A stretch of 64,000 bases of DNA, taken from NCBI RefSeq assembly GCF_003261175.1, contig NZ_QLNP01000103.1, positions 30,204 through 94,203 on the forward strand, written 5' to 3'. The translations under genes and the position numbers were made by a program. This DNA comes from Arthrobacter globiformis (GTDB lineage Bacteria > Actinomycetota > Actinomycetes > Actinomycetales > Micrococcaceae). Positions 18,758 through 30,000 of this stretch are shown piece after piece. The notes under the pieces were generated by a model that saw nothing but the letters and a program-made list of their open reading frames with translations, searched no databases and had not been told where the DNA came from. Position 1 is the stretch's first letter; every line of letters begins with the position of its first letter.

Positions 18758-19870
18758 CTATCCGGCCGTCGGAACCTCCAGCGTGGCCAGGACGGCCGCG
18801 TGGTCCGTCCCGGGGACGCGGTGCACGGCGTAGCCCGACGCCGGAATGCGCGGGCTGGTGACCAGGTGGTCGATGGTGATGCCGGGCAGCGCCTGGCCGT
18901 CCATCGGCCACGTGGGCATGAACCGCGCCCCCGACGCCATGCCGACGTCCACCAGCTTCCGGCCGCCCGGGCCGCCGTCGAGCAGCCTGCGGAACTCCGC
19001 GTGGTCATAGGTCGCGTTGAAATCGCCCAGCAGGAGTTGGTTGCGCGTCAGTTGGTTGTTCTGGCCGTCGGCCCCGTTCCGGGCAACCAGCCGGCCCAGC
19101 GATTCCAGGTCGCTGCGCCACTGCCCCACCCGGACATCCGCCGGTGGGAGGGTGTGCACGTTCGTGACCTCAAGAACGGCGGGGGCAGCAGCCGCCTTGC
19201 CAGCACCCGCAACGGCGCCGCCAGCAACGGGCACTGTCACCCGGAAGCTAGGCATCTGGAACGGAGTGTCGGGAACCAGCCCGATGGCTTGGATGGCGTG
19301 TTTTGAGTACGTTGCGCTGCCCGAGCCGTTCTCGGTGGGGCTGCTGATCCTGTTGGGCAGGAGGCTTCCCAGGCCTGCCGCTGCCAGCCGGTCCTCCAGC
19401 GCCTGGGTGAACTCCTGAATGGCCAGAAGTTCCACCCCGTTGTCCCGGACCAGCCGGACGATGTCGGCGGCGTCGGCCCTGCCGAAGCGGGAATTGATGC
19501 TCATCACCGTCAACGGAACGGTGCTGCCGGTACGGGAGGCTCCGGAGTCTGCCCGGCCTGCACCCGCCTGTCCTGCTTCGGCTGCCCCTTCATCCGCCCG
19601 ACCCGCATCCGGTGCCCAGAGCCAGAAAAGCTGGGCTGCCAGGAGCAGGGCGGCAGCGGCCGTGACCAGATGCCGCCGGCCCAGCAGGGCCAGGGCCAGC
19701 GCAAGGGCGGCGGGAATCACCAGCCACGGGGTGAAGGACAGCAGCTGGACCACCAGCGTGGGCCACTCGCCCGGGATGGCGCGGAACACCGAAAGCGAAG
19801 CGACCGGCAGGAGGATGCACAGTGCCAGCACCAGCCAGACGGTTTGCGTGCGGCGGGCCCAAGCAGTCAT
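18758..19870 (-). CDS. Membrane-anchored endonuclease/exonuclease/phosphatase family protein
   Basis: A 370-residue protein with three N-terminal membrane helices (about residues 10-30, 38-60 and 68-90), a low-complexity Ala/Gly linker, then an extracytoplasmic EEP domain. Catalytic motifs seen are AIQEFTQ, LLGDFNATYDH (metal and catalytic Asp/Asn) and a terminal GTDHAAVLATL with the essential His. The family includes phosphodiesterases and phosphatases acting on lipids or nucleic acids; the substrate is not inferable. The ATG at 19870 has TAGACT 6 nt upstream, again a leaderless layout. Divergent from the ileS leader. Confidence 0.88.
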   Translation of the reverse strand: MTAWARRTQTVWLVLALCILLPVASLSVFRAIPGEWPTLVVQLLSFTPWLVIPAALALALALLGRRHLVTAAAALLLAAQLFWLWAPDAGRADEGAAEAGQAGAGRADSGASRTGSTVPLTVMSINSRFGRADAADIVRLVRDNGVELLAIQEFTQALEDRLAAAGLGSLLPNRISSPTENGSGSATYSKHAIQAIGLVPDTPFQMPSFRVTVPVAGGAVAGAGKAAAAPAVLEVTNVHTLPPADVRVGQWRSDLESLGRLVARNGADGQNNQLTRNQLLLGDFNATYDHAEFRRLLDGGPGGRKLVDVGMASGARFMPTWPMDGQALPGITIDHLVTSPRIPASGYAVHRVPGTDHAAVLATLEVPTAG

Positions 19871-19924
19871 GGATCGAGTCTAGGCTCTGGCCGCCGGATG
19901 GTTGTGGCCGCCCCTGCCTGAGCA

Positions 19925-20192
19925 GTTAGACTGGAGCCAGCAGCTTTGACCCGGCCATCACCGGTGAGCTTCCGGAAGAACACCCGGCCCGCGGTGCGCA
20001 CAACCGACCGCGGGGACCAGGCCAGTAGAACCGGACGGGTAAGCCCGTCACAGCAGCAATGAGCGGCCGTCGTCGAACTCCCTTGGAGTAGGCAGCGGTA
20101 AGTGAGGTGGTACCGCGGTGCCGGTGCAGTCGCAGGACTGTGCGTGCGCCGTCCTCGCATCCTGAATTTGTTCACCAGCTCAACCCAGGATG
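19925..20192 (+). ncRNA. T-box leader (Ile specifier) of ileS
   Basis: Senses uncharged tRNA-Ile. The specifier region reads CCGGCCATCACCGG with an ATC codon at 19957-19959, the actinobacterial ileS layout. The T-box core GAGGTGGTACCGCGG is at 20104-20118, where TGGT (20108-20111) would pair with the tRNA NCCA end and fits a discriminator A. No U-tract terminator is present. Instead CATCCTG (20158-20164) is fully complementary to CAGGATG (20186-20192), which holds the ileS Shine-Dalgarno, so control is probably translational. The exact ends are approximate. Confidence 0.9.
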
Positions 20193-20198
20193 TTCGAG

Positions 20199-23100
20199 AT
20201 GACGTATTACCCCAAGGCCTCAGCAGCCCCGTCCGGTCCGGGCTCCTCTGCAGGAGTGTCCGCCTCCGTGAAGTTCCCGGAGATCGAGGAGCGGATCCTC
20301 AAGTACTGGGACGAGGACGGCACCTTCCAGGCCAGCATCGACCAGCGCAGCGCCGACCTTCCCGGCGGAACCCCCGGCAGCAACGAATTCGTCTTCTACG
20401 ACGGGCCGCCCTTCGCCAACGGCCTGCCGCACTACGGCCACCTGCTGACCGGCTACGCCAAGGACCTGGTGGGTCGCTACCAGACCCAGCGCGGCAAGCG
20501 CGTGGAGCGCCGCTTTGGCTGGGACACCCACGGCCTGCCCGCCGAGCTGGAAGCCATGAAGCAGCTGGGCATGACGGACAAGACCCAGATCGAGGCCATG
20601 GGCATCGACAAGTTCAACGACGCCTGCCGCGCCTCCGTGATGAAATACGCCAACGAGTGGCAGGCCTACGTCACCCGCCAGGCCCGCTGGGTGGACTTCG
20701 ACAACGACTACAAGACGCTCAATGTCGAGTACATGGAGTCCGTGCTCTGGGCCTTCAAGCAGCTGCACGAGAAGGGCCTGACCTACAACGGCTACCGCGT
20801 GCTGCCGTACTGCTGGAAGGACGAGACGCCGCTGTCCAACCATGAGCTGCGCATGGACGACGACGTCTACAAGAACCGCCAGGACCAGACCGTCACGGTG
20901 ACCTTCCCCGTCAAGGCGGGGGAGTCGGAACTGTCCAAGCAGCTGGCCGGTGTGCAGGCGCTTGCCTGGACCACCACGCCCTGGACGCTGCCCACCAACC
21001 TGGCGCTCGCCGTCGGGCCTTCCATCAGCTACGCCGTGGTGCCCGCCGGACCGAACGGCGTCAAGGCCGCCTCGGCGGAGGCGCCCGTCACCGGCAGTTT
21101 CCTGCTGGCGGAGGACCTGCTGGGCACCTACGCGAAGGACCTGGGGTACGGTGATGGTGCCGCTGGCGCGGCCGCCGCTGCCGCCGCCGTCACCTCCACC
21201 CACACGGGCGCGGAGCTCGAAGGGCTCACCTACGAGCCACTGTGGCACGACTTCGCAGACACGGAAAAGTACGGCACCCAGAACGCCTGGCAGTTCCTCG
21301 TTGCCGACTACGTCACCACCACCGACGGCACCGGCATCGTCCACCAGGCCCCGGCCTACGGCGAGGACGACCAGAAGGTCTGCGAGGAGGCCGGCATCCC
21401 CGTGGTCCTCTCCGTGGACGAGGGCGCGAAGTTCCTGCACCTGTTCGCGCACGGCGACCTGCACGACATCGTCGGCCTCCAGGTCTTCGAAGCCAACAAG
21501 CCCATCACCCAGGTGCTCCGCGCCCAGGGCCGCCTGGTCCGCCAGGCCAGCTACGAGCACAGCTACCCGCACTGCTGGCGCTGCCGCAACCCCCTGATCT
21601 ACCGCGCCGTCTCCTCCTGGTACGTGGAAGTCACCAAGTTCCGCGACCGGATGTCCGAGCTGAACCAGGAAATCAACTGGATCCCCGGCAACGTCAAGGA
21701 CGGCCAGTTCGGCAAGTGGCTCGCCAACGCCCGCGACTGGTCCATCAGCCGCAACCGCTACTGGGGCAGCCCCATCCCGGTGTGGCAGTCCAGCGACCCG
21801 GAGTACCCGCGCACCGACGTCTACGGCTCGCTCGCCGAAATCGAGGCCGACTTCGGCCGGCTGCCGCTGAACAAGGACGGCCAGGTGGACCTGCACCGGC
21901 CGTTCATCGACGAACTGACCAGGCCCAACCCGGACGATCCCCGCACCCCCGAAGAGGGCCAGTCCGTCATGCGCCGCGTGGAGGACGTGCTGGACGTCTG
22001 GTTCGACTCCGGCTCCATGCCCTACGGCCAGGTGCACTACCCGTTCCAGAACGAGGCCTGGTTCGACACCCACAACCCGGCCGACTTCATCGTGGAGTAC
22101 ATCGGACAGACCCGCGGCTGGTTCTACATGCTGCACATCCTGTCCACCGCGCTGTTTGACCGCCCGGCCTTCCGGAACGTCATCAGCCACGGCATCGTGC
22201 TCGGGTCCGACGGGCAGAAGATGTCCAAGAGCCTGCGCAACTACCCGGACGTCTCCGAGGTGCTGGACCGCGACGGCTCCGACGCCATGCGCTGGTTCCT
22301 CATGTCCAGCCCCATCCTGCGCGGCGGCAACCTCGTGGTCACCGAACAGGGCATCCGCGACGGCGTCCGCCAGGTCATCCTGCCCCTGTGGAACGTGTAC
22401 AGCTTCTTCACGCTGTACACGAACGCATCGAACAAAGTGGACGGAACAGCGAACGGCTACGACGCCCAGCTGCGGTACGACGGCTACGCGGACACGCTGG
22501 ACCAGTACCTGCTGGCCAACACCGGCGACCTCGTCCGGAACATGACCGCCCAGCTGGACACGTACGACATCTCCGGCGCCTGCGACGAACTCCGCAGCTA
22601 CCTGGACATGCTCACCAACTGGTACGTCCGCCGCAGCCGGCAGCGCTTCTTCGACGAGAACGCCGATGCGTTCGACGCCCTGTACACCGCCTTGGAAGCT
22701 GTGTGCCGCGTGGCTGCCCCGCTGCTGCCGCTGGTCTCCGAGGAGATCTGGCGCGGCCTCACCGGCGGCCGCTCCGTGCACCTCGCAGACTGGCCGGACC
22801 CCGAGCTGTTCCCGGCCAACGCCGCGCTGGTCGAGGCGATGGACCGCGTGCAGCAGATCTGCTCCACGGGCTCCTCGCTGCGGAAGGCCGCCAACCTGCG
22901 CGTTCGCCTGCCGCTGCAGGAACTCACTGTCGTGGCACCCGGTGCAGATGCGCTGGAAGGCTTTGCCGCCGTCGTCGCCGACGAACTGAACCTGCGCTCG
23001 GTCCGGCTGCTGGATGCCGCCAGCGCCTCCCCGGAGGAGTTCGGCATCGAGCAGAAGCTCGTGGTCAACGCCCGCGCCGCCGGTCCGCGCCTCGGCAAGA

Positions 23101-23540
23101 ACGTGCAGCTGGCCATCAAGGGCTCCAAGTCCGGTGACTGGTCGGTCAGTGAAGCCGGGGTGGTCACGGCCGGCGGCCTCGAGCTTGAGCCGCAGGAATA
23201 CACCCTGGAAACCGTCGTGGCAGAGTCCGACGGCGGTTCTGCCTCTGTCGCAGTATTGCCCGGAGGCGGCTTCGTGGTTCTGAACACCGAGGTCACCCCC
23301 GAGCTTGAGGCCGAAGGCCTGGCCCGTGACATGGTCCGTGCCATCCAGCAGGCGCGCAAGGATGCCGGGCTGAACGTCAGCGACCGGATCCGGACCAGCG
23401 TGAACGCCGCACAGAACGTCATCGACGCCCTGCTGGCGAACGCCGAGCTGGTGAAGACCGAAACGCTGACGCTGGAGCTGGACGCCGTGGCGGCCGACGC
23501 TGCCGAACCGCAGATCACTGTAGAAAAAGTGGGGGCCTGA
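20199..23540 (+). CDS. ileS: Isoleucyl-tRNA synthetase
   Basis: Charges tRNA-Ile. The class I motif is seen in [15 protein letters not shown] and the KMSKS loop in [14 protein letters not shown]; the editing domain lies between ([10 protein letters not shown] region). A DUF5915-like C-terminal part follows, typical of the 1050-1110 residue eukaryote-like IleS of actinobacteria. Of two in-frame ATGs (20190, 20199), 20199 is chosen because AGGA at 20187-20190 gives an 8-nt spacing. Preceded by its T-box leader and followed after 3 nt by folC, so the T-box may also influence folC. Confidence 0.95.
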   Translation: MTYYPKASAAPSGPGSSAGVSASVKFPEIEERILKYWDEDGTFQASIDQRSADLPGGTPGSNEFVFYDGPPFANGLPHYGHLLTGYAKDLVGRYQTQRGKRVERRFGWDTHGLPAELEAMKQLGMTDKTQIEAMGIDKFNDACRASVMKYANEWQAYVTRQARWVDFDNDYKTLNVEYMESVLWAFKQLHEKGLTYNGYRVLPYCWKDETPLSNHELRMDDDVYKNRQDQTVTVTFPVKAGESELSKQLAGVQALAWTTTPWTLPTNLALAVGPSISYAVVPAGPNGVKAASAEAPVTGSFLLAEDLLGTYAKDLGYGDGAAGAAAAAAAVTSTHTGAELEGLTYEPLWHDFADTEKYGTQNAWQFLVADYVTTTDGTGIVHQAPAYGEDDQKVCEEAGIPVVLSVDEGAKFLHLFAHGDLHDIVGLQVFEANKPITQVLRAQGRLVRQASYEHSYPHCWRCRNPLIYRAVSSWYVEVTKFRDRMSELNQEINWIPGNVKDGQFGKWLANARDWSISRNRYWGSPIPVWQSSDPEYPRTDVYGSLAEIEADFGRLPLNKDGQVDLHRPFIDELTRPNPDDPRTPEEGQSVMRRVEDVLDVWFDSGSMPYGQVHYPFQNEAWFDTHNPADFIVEYIGQTRGWFYMLHILSTALFDRPAFRNVISHGIVLGSDGQKMSKSLRNYPDVSEVLDRDGSDAMRWFLMSSPILRGGNLVVTEQGIRDGVRQVILPLWNVYSFFTLYTNASNKVDGTANGYDAQLRYDGYADTLDQYLLANTGDLVRNMTAQLDTYDISGACDELRSYLDMLTNWYVRRSRQRFFDENADAFDALYTALEAVCRVAAPLLPLVSEEIWRGLTGGRSVHLADWPDPELFPANAALVEAMDRVQQICSTGSSLRKAANLRVRLPLQELTVVAPGADALEGFAAVVADELNLRSVRLLDAASASPEEFGIEQKLVVNARAAGPRLGKNVQLAIKGSKSGDWSVSEAGVVTAGGLELEPQEYTLETVVAESDGGSASVAVLPGGGFVVLNTEVTPELEAEGLARDMVRAIQQARKDAGLNVSDRIRTSVNAAQNVIDALLANAELVKTETLTLELDAVAADAAEPQITVEKVGA

Positions 23541-23543
23541 GAC

Positions 23544-24905
23544 ATGACCGACGAGTTCTCCGTGGAGAGCGTCTACGCCGAGCTGCTGGGCCGCGCACCG
23601 GAAAACAAGATGGAGCCCAGACTGGCGCCGCTGTTCCGCGCCATGGATGTCCTGGGGGAGCCCAACAAGGCCTACCCGATCATCCACATCACCGGGACCA
23701 ACGGCAAAACGTCCACGGCCCGGATGATCGAGGCCGGCCTGCGCGCCCACGGCCTCAGCACCGGGCGCTACACCAGCCCGCACCTGTCCAAAGTCACGGA
23801 GCGGATCAGCCTGGACGGCGAGCCGGTGTCCGACGAGACGTTCGTGCGCATCTGGGACGAGATCCGGCCGTACCTGCAGATCGTCGACGACGAACTCACC
23901 GCCGAAGGCCAGCCCCGGCTGACGTACTTCGAATGCCTGACCATCCTGGCCTTCGCCGTGTTCGCCGACCAGCCGGTCAACGTGGCCATCATGGAGGTGG
24001 GCCTCGGCGGCATCACCGACGCCACCAACGTGGGCGACGGCCAGGTGTCCGTGGTGACACCCATCTCCCTCGACCACACCGACCTGCTGGGCGACACCAC
24101 CGAGGACATCGCCCACGAGAAAGCCGGCATCATCAAGCCCGGCGGCTTCCTCGTCAGCGCGGCCCAGCCGCTGGATGCCGCACAGGTCCTGCTGGAGAAG
24201 GCCAAAGAGGTGCAGGTGCCGTTCCGCTTCGAAGGCGTGGAATTCGGCGTCGAATCCCGCCAGGTCGCCGTCGGCGGACAGGTGGTGACCGTCCAGGGCC
24301 TCGCCGGCCGCTACCCGGACCTCATGGTCCCGCTGCACGGTGCCCACCAGGCCGAGAACGCAGCCGTGGCAGTGGCCGCGCTGGAGGCATTCCTTGGCGG
24401 CGGCGAGAAGGAGCTGTCCCTGGAGGTCCTGCAGGAAGCCTTCGGCACCGTCTCGTCACCGGGCCGGCTGGAAGTCGTGCGGACAGCCCCCACCATCATC
24501 GTGGACGCTGCCCACAACCCGGACGGCATCCGGGCGTCCGCGGAGGCGATCCAGGAGGCCTTCAGCTTCAGCAAGCTGGTGGTCGTCGTGGGTGTGCTAA
24601 AGGAAAAGGACGCCGAGGAGATCCTGCGCCAGCTCAAGGAATCCCTGGGCGGCCTCGCGGAGGAATTCTGCTTCACCCAGTCCAATTCCCCGCGGGCAGT
24701 GCCTGCAGCGGAACTCGCGGAGCTCGCCGTCGACCTCGGTTTTGGCGAGGAAAACGTGCACATCGCCGAGAAGCTGGACGATGCGCTGGAGTGGGCCGTT
24801 GAACGCGCCGAAGCCAATGACGACCTCGCCGGCGGCGTGCTGGTGACCGGCTCCATCACGCTGGTGGCGGACGCCCGCATCCTGCTTGGAAAGGCGGCCG
24901 ACTGA
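23544..24905 (+). CDS. folC: Bifunctional folylpolyglutamate/dihydrofolate synthase
   Basis: Adds glutamate to dihydropteroate or folates. P-loop ITGTNGKTSTARMIE is at about residues 50-65, followed by YTSPHL and the second ATPase region EVGLGGITDATN with SLDHTDLLGDT. The C-terminal domain carries VDAAHNPDG. 453 residues is normal. It starts 3 nt after ileS and its TGA overlaps the next ATG, so ileS-folC-DUF4233 form one unit. The same order is common in actinobacteria. Confidence 0.94.
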   Translation: MTDEFSVESVYAELLGRAPENKMEPRLAPLFRAMDVLGEPNKAYPIIHITGTNGKTSTARMIEAGLRAHGLSTGRYTSPHLSKVTERISLDGEPVSDETFVRIWDEIRPYLQIVDDELTAEGQPRLTYFECLTILAFAVFADQPVNVAIMEVGLGGITDATNVGDGQVSVVTPISLDHTDLLGDTTEDIAHEKAGIIKPGGFLVSAAQPLDAAQVLLEKAKEVQVPFRFEGVEFGVESRQVAVGGQVVTVQGLAGRYPDLMVPLHGAHQAENAAVAVAALEAFLGGGEKELSLEVLQEAFGTVSSPGRLEVVRTAPTIIVDAAHNPDGIRASAEAIQEAFSFSKLVVVVGVLKEKDAEEILRQLKESLGGLAEEFCFTQSNSPRAVPAAELAELAVDLGFGEENVHIAEKLDDALEWAVERAEANDDLAGGVLVTGSITLVADARILLGKAAD

Positions 24906-25384
24906 TGGCCCGTCTGACCAAGGCCCAGCGTGAATGGCGCCCGGGCATGCCCAAGAAGCGGCGGTCCACCAAGGTCATGTTCGCCTCGACGGTCCTGCTG
25001 CTGGAGGCCTTCGTGGTCTTCTTCGCAACACTGGCGGTGTTCGGCCTGCGCCGCGCCGAGATCTCCCCGGCGCTGATCCTCTCGGCGGGCATCGGACTGA
25101 GCGTGGTGCTGATCCTCGCCTGCGCGGTGCTGTCCAAGCCGTGGGGCGTGGCGCTGGGCTGGATCCTGCAGCTGGTGCTCATCCTGAGCGGCTTCGCGGA
25201 ACCGTTGATGTTCCTCGTCGGCGCGCTGTTCGCCCTCGCCTGGTGGTACGGCATCCGGGCCGGCATCCGAATCGACCGGGAATCCGCCCAGCGGGACCGG
25301 GCGCAGGCTGAATGGGATGCCGCGCACCCTGAGGCCGCCGGCACTGAGGCCGCCGGCACTGAAGGATCAGACCAGACCCCGTAG
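24905..25384 (+). CDS. DUF4233 membrane protein
   Basis: A 159-residue protein with about four hydrophobic segments (residues 24-45, 55-78, 80-98 and 98-118) and charged ends. The position directly after folC and the N-terminal [14 protein letters not shown] match DUF4233 proteins that follow folC in actinobacteria. Function unknown. The C-terminus holds an exact 15-base tandem repeat (25331-25345 and 25346-25360) coding EAAGT twice. Its start overlaps the folC stop by one base. Confidence 0.82.
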   Translation: MARLTKAQREWRPGMPKKRRSTKVMFASTVLLLEAFVVFFATLAVFGLRRAEISPALILSAGIGLSVVLILACAVLSKPWGVALGWILQLVLILSGFAEPLMFLVGALFALAWWYGIRAGIRIDRESAQRDRAQAEWDAAHPEAAGTEAAGTEGSDQTP

Positions 25385-25425
25385 ACTTACCGTCGAAACC
25401 CACAACCAACCTCATTGGAGCATCT

Positions 25426-25845
25426 GTGAGCATCGAGCGCACCCTTGTCCTGATCAAGCCGGACGGCGTCAGCCGCAACCTGACCGGTGAGATCCTCAAA
25501 AGGATCGAAGCCAAGGGCTACACCCTGGCCGAACTCAAGAAGACCAACGCCAGTCGGGAGCTGCTCGAGCAGCACTACGAGGAGCACGTGGGCAAGCCGT
25601 TCTACGAGCCGCTCGTGGAGTTCATGCTCAGCGGCCCCGTGGTGGCGGCGATCTTCGAGGGCCACCGCGTTATCGAGGGCTTCCGGTCGCTGGCCGGCAC
25701 CACGGACCCGACGACGGCGGCCCCCGGCACCATCCGCGGCGACTTCGGCCGCGACTGGGGCCTAAAGGTCCAGCAGAACCTCGTCCACGGTTCTGACTCG
25801 GTGGACTCGGCCGAGCGCGAAATCAAGATCTGGTTCCAGGCCTAA
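25426..25845 (+). CDS. ndk: Nucleoside diphosphate kinase
   Basis: Balances NTP pools by gamma-phosphate transfer through a phospho-His. The active-site segment [13 protein letters not shown] contains the catalytic His. [13 protein letters not shown] and the [15 protein letters not shown] Kpn-loop region are typical. 139 residues, full length. GTG 25426 follows TTGGAG. It is 41 nt after the DUF4233 gene, so probably in the ileS transcript, which ends in the large hairpin downstream. Confidence 0.96.
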   Translation: MSIERTLVLIKPDGVSRNLTGEILKRIEAKGYTLAELKKTNASRELLEQHYEEHVGKPFYEPLVEFMLSGPVVAAIFEGHRVIEGFRSLAGTTDPTTAAPGTIRGDFGRDWGLKVQQNLVHGSDSVDSAEREIKIWFQA

Positions 25846-25861
25846 CCTAAAACTGCAGGTG

Positions 25862-25932
25862 AAGCGCGAACTGGCAGCTAATGCCCCGAAAAGCTGGTTT
25901 TGAGGGCGTTAGCTGCCAGTTCGCGCTTTTTC
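25862..25932. terminator. Large bidirectional terminator hairpin
   Basis: Two 25-nt arms (25862-25886 and 25904-25928) pair with a single G-T wobble around a 17-nt loop, ending in TTTTT on the plus strand. It separates ndk from the convergent VKOR gene and could stop both. The arms are longer than termination needs. Confidence 0.85.
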
Positions 25933-25948
25933 GTTTAGAAGTCGGTGA

Positions 25949-26632
25949 CTAGAAGCCCGAGGTGCCGGCGAACACCTGGATGAAGGCGAAGAAGATAGTC
26001 GCAATAACGGCTACGTAGAGCAGCGCCGTGATGATCCAGCCGGAGTCGCCCAGGATCCGGGCCAGGCCTGCCGGCACCGGAATCACGCCGTGGACCACGT
26101 TCCGCACGGTGACCCAGACGAAGAGCGGAATCATCGCCGCCCAGACCACCATGCAGAACGGGCACAGGATGTGGATGGAGTACAGCGCCTGCGACCACAG
26201 CCACACCACGAAGATGAAGCCGAGGGTGATGCCGGCCTGCAGCCCGAGCCAGTACCAGCGGGCGAACCGGGCGCCGGCGAGCAGCGCCATTCCCACGGTG
26301 GTGGTGATGGCGAAGGCGACTATTCCGATGAACATGTTCGGGAAGCCGAAGACGGAACTCTGCCACGTCTGCATGACCTGCCCGCAGGAAATCCAGGGGT
26401 TCACGTCACACACGGTGGCATGGTTGGGATCCTTCAGGACCTCAAGCTTTTCCAGCACCAGAATGCCGGATGCCAGCCAGCCCACAACGCCGGTGATGAC
26501 CAGCAGCCAGCCGAAGGGGCGGTCGCGTGTCATGGCCGGCCCGGCGGCACCGGCGGAAGCCGCGGCGGGCCGGGCACCCTCCTGCTGGTCGCGGTCGTAG
26601 TCCGTGCCTGTGGAAGGCGAAGTGCGTGGCAT
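25949..26632 (-). CDS. Vitamin K epoxide reductase family protein (VKOR)
   Basis: An integral membrane quinone-linked thiol oxidase that would reoxidise a periplasmic DsbA-like partner. After a disordered N-terminal 45 residues there are five hydrophobic segments. The loop Cys pair is in CDVNPWISCGQ and the quinone-side CXXC in CPFC (HILCPFCMVVW). ATG 26632 is used because it has AAAGGA upstream and the residues before it are not conserved. A TACAAT hexamer about 40 nt upstream on the minus strand is a good -10. The fused thioredoxin domain seen in some actinobacteria is absent. Confidence 0.9.
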   Translation of the reverse strand: MPRTSPSTGTDYDRDQQEGARPAAASAGAAGPAMTRDRPFGWLLVITGVVGWLASGILVLEKLEVLKDPNHATVCDVNPWISCGQVMQTWQSSVFGFPNMFIGIVAFAITTTVGMALLAGARFARWYWLGLQAGITLGFIFVVWLWSQALYSIHILCPFCMVVWAAMIPLFVWVTVRNVVHGVIPVPAGLARILGDSGWIITALLYVAVIATIFFAFIQVFAGTSGF

Positions 26633-27089
26633 GGGATGGCGTCCTTTGTCTGGGGTGCTCCTGCCCAGATTGTATCGCCGCCAGCTTGACGCAGGCTGTA
26701 CCCGTACGCAACGGCGGCATTGACCGGCCTTGTCACACAATTACAGCGTATTTGTACGGCAATATGAGAGAATGAACGTGGCTGGAGCGCGAACCACATT
26801 CGAACTCCAGTCCGGTGGCTTGTTCCCAAGACCGCCAATGAGCAGTGGTGCAGGCTTCGGAATGAAGATCCAGCCTCCCACCTTCCATTGGACGGCACCT
26901 GGTTGTGGTTGTCAGAAACAACGGGTTCCAGTAACAATCCCGCCGGCCTGTCAGGCCTGCCGCACCCCACTGCCGGTGCGAGCCTGCTGGTATCCAATTG
27001 ACTTCTGTCAATGCCTGCGGGTTTTGACAATATGTGCCCCAATGGGTGCCGAATGTGGCGGCACGTCAGGGGCAGGAGTGTTGCCACAT
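26633..27089 (+). other. Long 5' region of the RNase E/G gene
   Basis: A 457-nt gap between the VKOR start and the probable rne start. It contains inverted repeats GGCCTG-T-CAGGCC, GTTGT-CAGA-AACAAC and TTGAC-TTCT-GTCAA (26998-27011), and a TTGACA at 27025-27030. The frame of the downstream gene stays open through it to 26730, but the encoded residues are Cys/Pro-rich and unlike the rest, so I read it as an untranslated, structured leader. Confidence 0.5.
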
Positions 27090-30000
27090 ATGGATAATGA
27101 CCAGGTTATAGCCGTCAACGAAGAACCGGCTGCCGCCGGCGAAGCCGCCGCTGAGGCCCCGAAGAAAGCCACCCGGACCCGCCGCAAGGCGACGCCCAAG
27201 GCCGAAGCAGCGGACACGGAGACTGCGGCGTCGGAGCTGCCCGCTCCGGAAACCCTGACGCCTGCAGGCGCAGCACCTGAAACTGCAGCACCTGAAACGG
27301 CAGTGCCGGAGCCGGCTGCCGGAGAGGCCGCAGAAGCCCCGGCCAAGACCCCGGTCCGCCGGACCCGCGCCCGGAAGAAGGTCGCCGAAGAACCGCTGCC
27401 CGCGTTTGCGGAAGCTGCCGGGGCCGAAGTTGATGTGCAGGAAGGTGGCGCGCAGGTAGCCGTCACGGAGCAGGCAGTCGAGGCGGCGGCAGTTCCCGCC
27501 GCCCCTGAGCAAGCTGCCGCTGAGCAGGCGGCCGCAGAGCCCGCCGCCGAGTCCAAGCCTGTACGCCGCCGCCGGGCAACAAAGCCCAAGGCCGCCGAGC
27601 TGGCCGAAAGCCCCGCTGAGTCAGCGGAATCTGCCGAGGCACCCGCTCCGGCGGCTACCGGAACAGCCACTGAGGTGCCTTCGGCCGGTCCGGCTGAACA
27701 GCCCGCCCCGGGCGTCGGCGCCCCTGATACCCAGGCAGCGCCCGCCACCGCAGCCCCTGCTGCAGACGTGGCCGCACAGGAGCCGGCCGTCGAGGAAGAG
27801 GCCGAAGAAGAGGCCGGCGGGCAGTCGCCCCTGGGCTCGCTTTTCCTGGAACCGTCGTCCGTGACATCGATTATCTTCCAGGCCCCCGACCTGAACACGG
27901 TGGTCCGCCCTGCCGCTTCCGCCGCGAAGGAGGAATCGGCCGCCGAGGACGGCGAGGACGAGCTGGAGGACGACGACGGCGGGCGGCGCCGGCGGCGCAG
28001 CCGCGGCCGCCGCGGCCGCAGCCGGACCGACCGTGAAATCACCGACGACGATGAAGGCACTGAAGTCTCTGATGAGGCGGGCGAAGACGAGGGTGCGCCG
28101 CTCGAAGATGGCGTGACGTCCCGCCGCCGCCGCCGCCGCCGCCGCGGCGACCAGGATCTGGAACTGACTGGCGGCGGAGACGACGATCCCCCCAACACGG
28201 TCACCCGCGTCCGCGCCCCGCGGACCATCAGCGAGGCCCCGGCGAGCAACCGCGTCACCAGCGTCAAGGGCTCCACCCGTCTGGAAGCCAAGAAGCAGCG
28301 CCGCCGCGAATCGCGGGACACCGGCCGCCGCCGCACGGTGATCACCGAGGCTGAGTTCCTGGCCCGCCGGGAATCCGTGGACCGGCAGATGATCGTGCGC
28401 CAGCGCGACGACAGAATCCAGATCGGCGTCCTGGAAGACGGCGTCCTGGCCGAACATTTCGTCTCCAAGACGCAGCAGGACTCCCTGATCGGCAACGTCT
28501 ACCTGGGCAAGGTCCAGAACGTTTTGCCGTCCATGGAAGCTGCTTTCGTGGACATCGGGCGCGGCCGCAACGCCGTGCTGTACGCCGGCGAAGTGAACTG
28601 GGAAGCCGTCAACCTCGAAGGCAAGCAGCGCCGCATCGAGAACGCGCTGAAGTCCGGCGATTCCGTCCTGGTCCAGGTCACCAAGGATCCGGTGGGCCAC
28701 AAGGGTGCACGGCTGACCAGCCAGATCTCCCTGCCCGGCCGTTACCTCGTGTACGTCCCCGGCGGGTCCATGACCGGTATCTCCCGCAAGCTGCCCGACG
28801 TCGAACGCAACCGGCTGAAGCGAATCCTCAAGGACCGCCTCCCCGAGGACGCCGGCGTCATTGTGCGCACGGCCGCCGAGGGCGCCTCCGAGGAGGAGCT
28901 GACCCACGACATCAACCGTCTCCGTGCCCAGTGGGAGGGGATCGACAGCCAGGCGAAGTCCACCAAGGTCCTCGCCCCCGAACTGCTCTACGGCGAACCG
29001 GACCTGACCATCAAGGTTGTGCGCGACGTCTTCAACGAGGATTTCTCCAAGCTGATCGTCTCCGGCGACGAAGCGTGGGACACCATCGAGGCCTACGTCA
29101 CTTACGTCGCCCCGGACCTGGTGGGCCGGCTCGAAAAGTGGACCAAGGACGAGGACATCTTCTCCGCCTGGCGCATCGACGAGCAGATCCACAAGGCTCT
29201 CGACCGTAAGGTATTCCTGCCGTCCGGCGGCTCACTGGTCATTGACCGGACCGAGGCCATGACGGTGGTTGACGTCAACACCGGCAAGTTCACCGGCAGC
29301 GGCGGCAACCTGGAAGAGACCGTCACCAAGAACAACCTTGAGGCTGCCGAGGAAGTTGTGCGCCAGCTGCGGCTGCGTGACATCGGCGGCATCATCGTCA
29401 TCGACTTCATCGACATGGTGCTGGAGTCCAACCGCGACCTCGTCCTGCGCCGTCTGGTGGAATGCCTGGGCCGCGACCGGACCAAGCACCAGGTGGCCGA
29501 AGTGACGTCCCTGGGACTCGTGCAGATGACGCGCAAGCGCATGGGCACCGGCCTCCTGGAAGTCTTCGGCGAGCAGTGCGAGGCATGTGCGGGCCGGGGC
29601 GTCGTCACCCATGACGAGCCGGTGGAGCACCGCCGCGCCAACACCGTGGCCGCGGAGCACCACGTGCACCGTGCCGAGGTCCAGCCCCCTGCCCGAACAG
29701 AGCGGAAGCGCCGCCGCGGCAAGGGCGGTCAGCCGTCCTCCGAGGCAGCTCCGGCCGCCCCCACCGTGCCGCACCACCCCGAACCGTCGGACGCTGAGCG
29801 CCACGCCAAGGCTGAAGCGACCCGCGCCGCGCTGGCCAACATCGCCGCAGCGGCCCACGCCGCACACCTGCATGAGGAAGAAGCTGCGCACAGTGCCGCA
29901 GCGTCGGGTGAGGCTGCCCGGCCCGCCGCATCCGCTGCCGCCGCACCGGAAAGCCCCGTGGTGCACCGCGCTCCGGAAACGGAAAGCGTCTCCGGACGCC

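Noticed and set aside
17170-19008. 612-codon open frame on the minus strand
   Set aside because: Overlaps valS in another frame and runs antisense to DUF488 and the SDR gene. All three real genes have intact motifs.
20220-24347. 1375-codon open frame on the minus strand
   Set aside because: It lies entirely antisense to ileS and folC. Long antisense frames are normal at this GC content, and the translation shows no domain and shadow-type composition.
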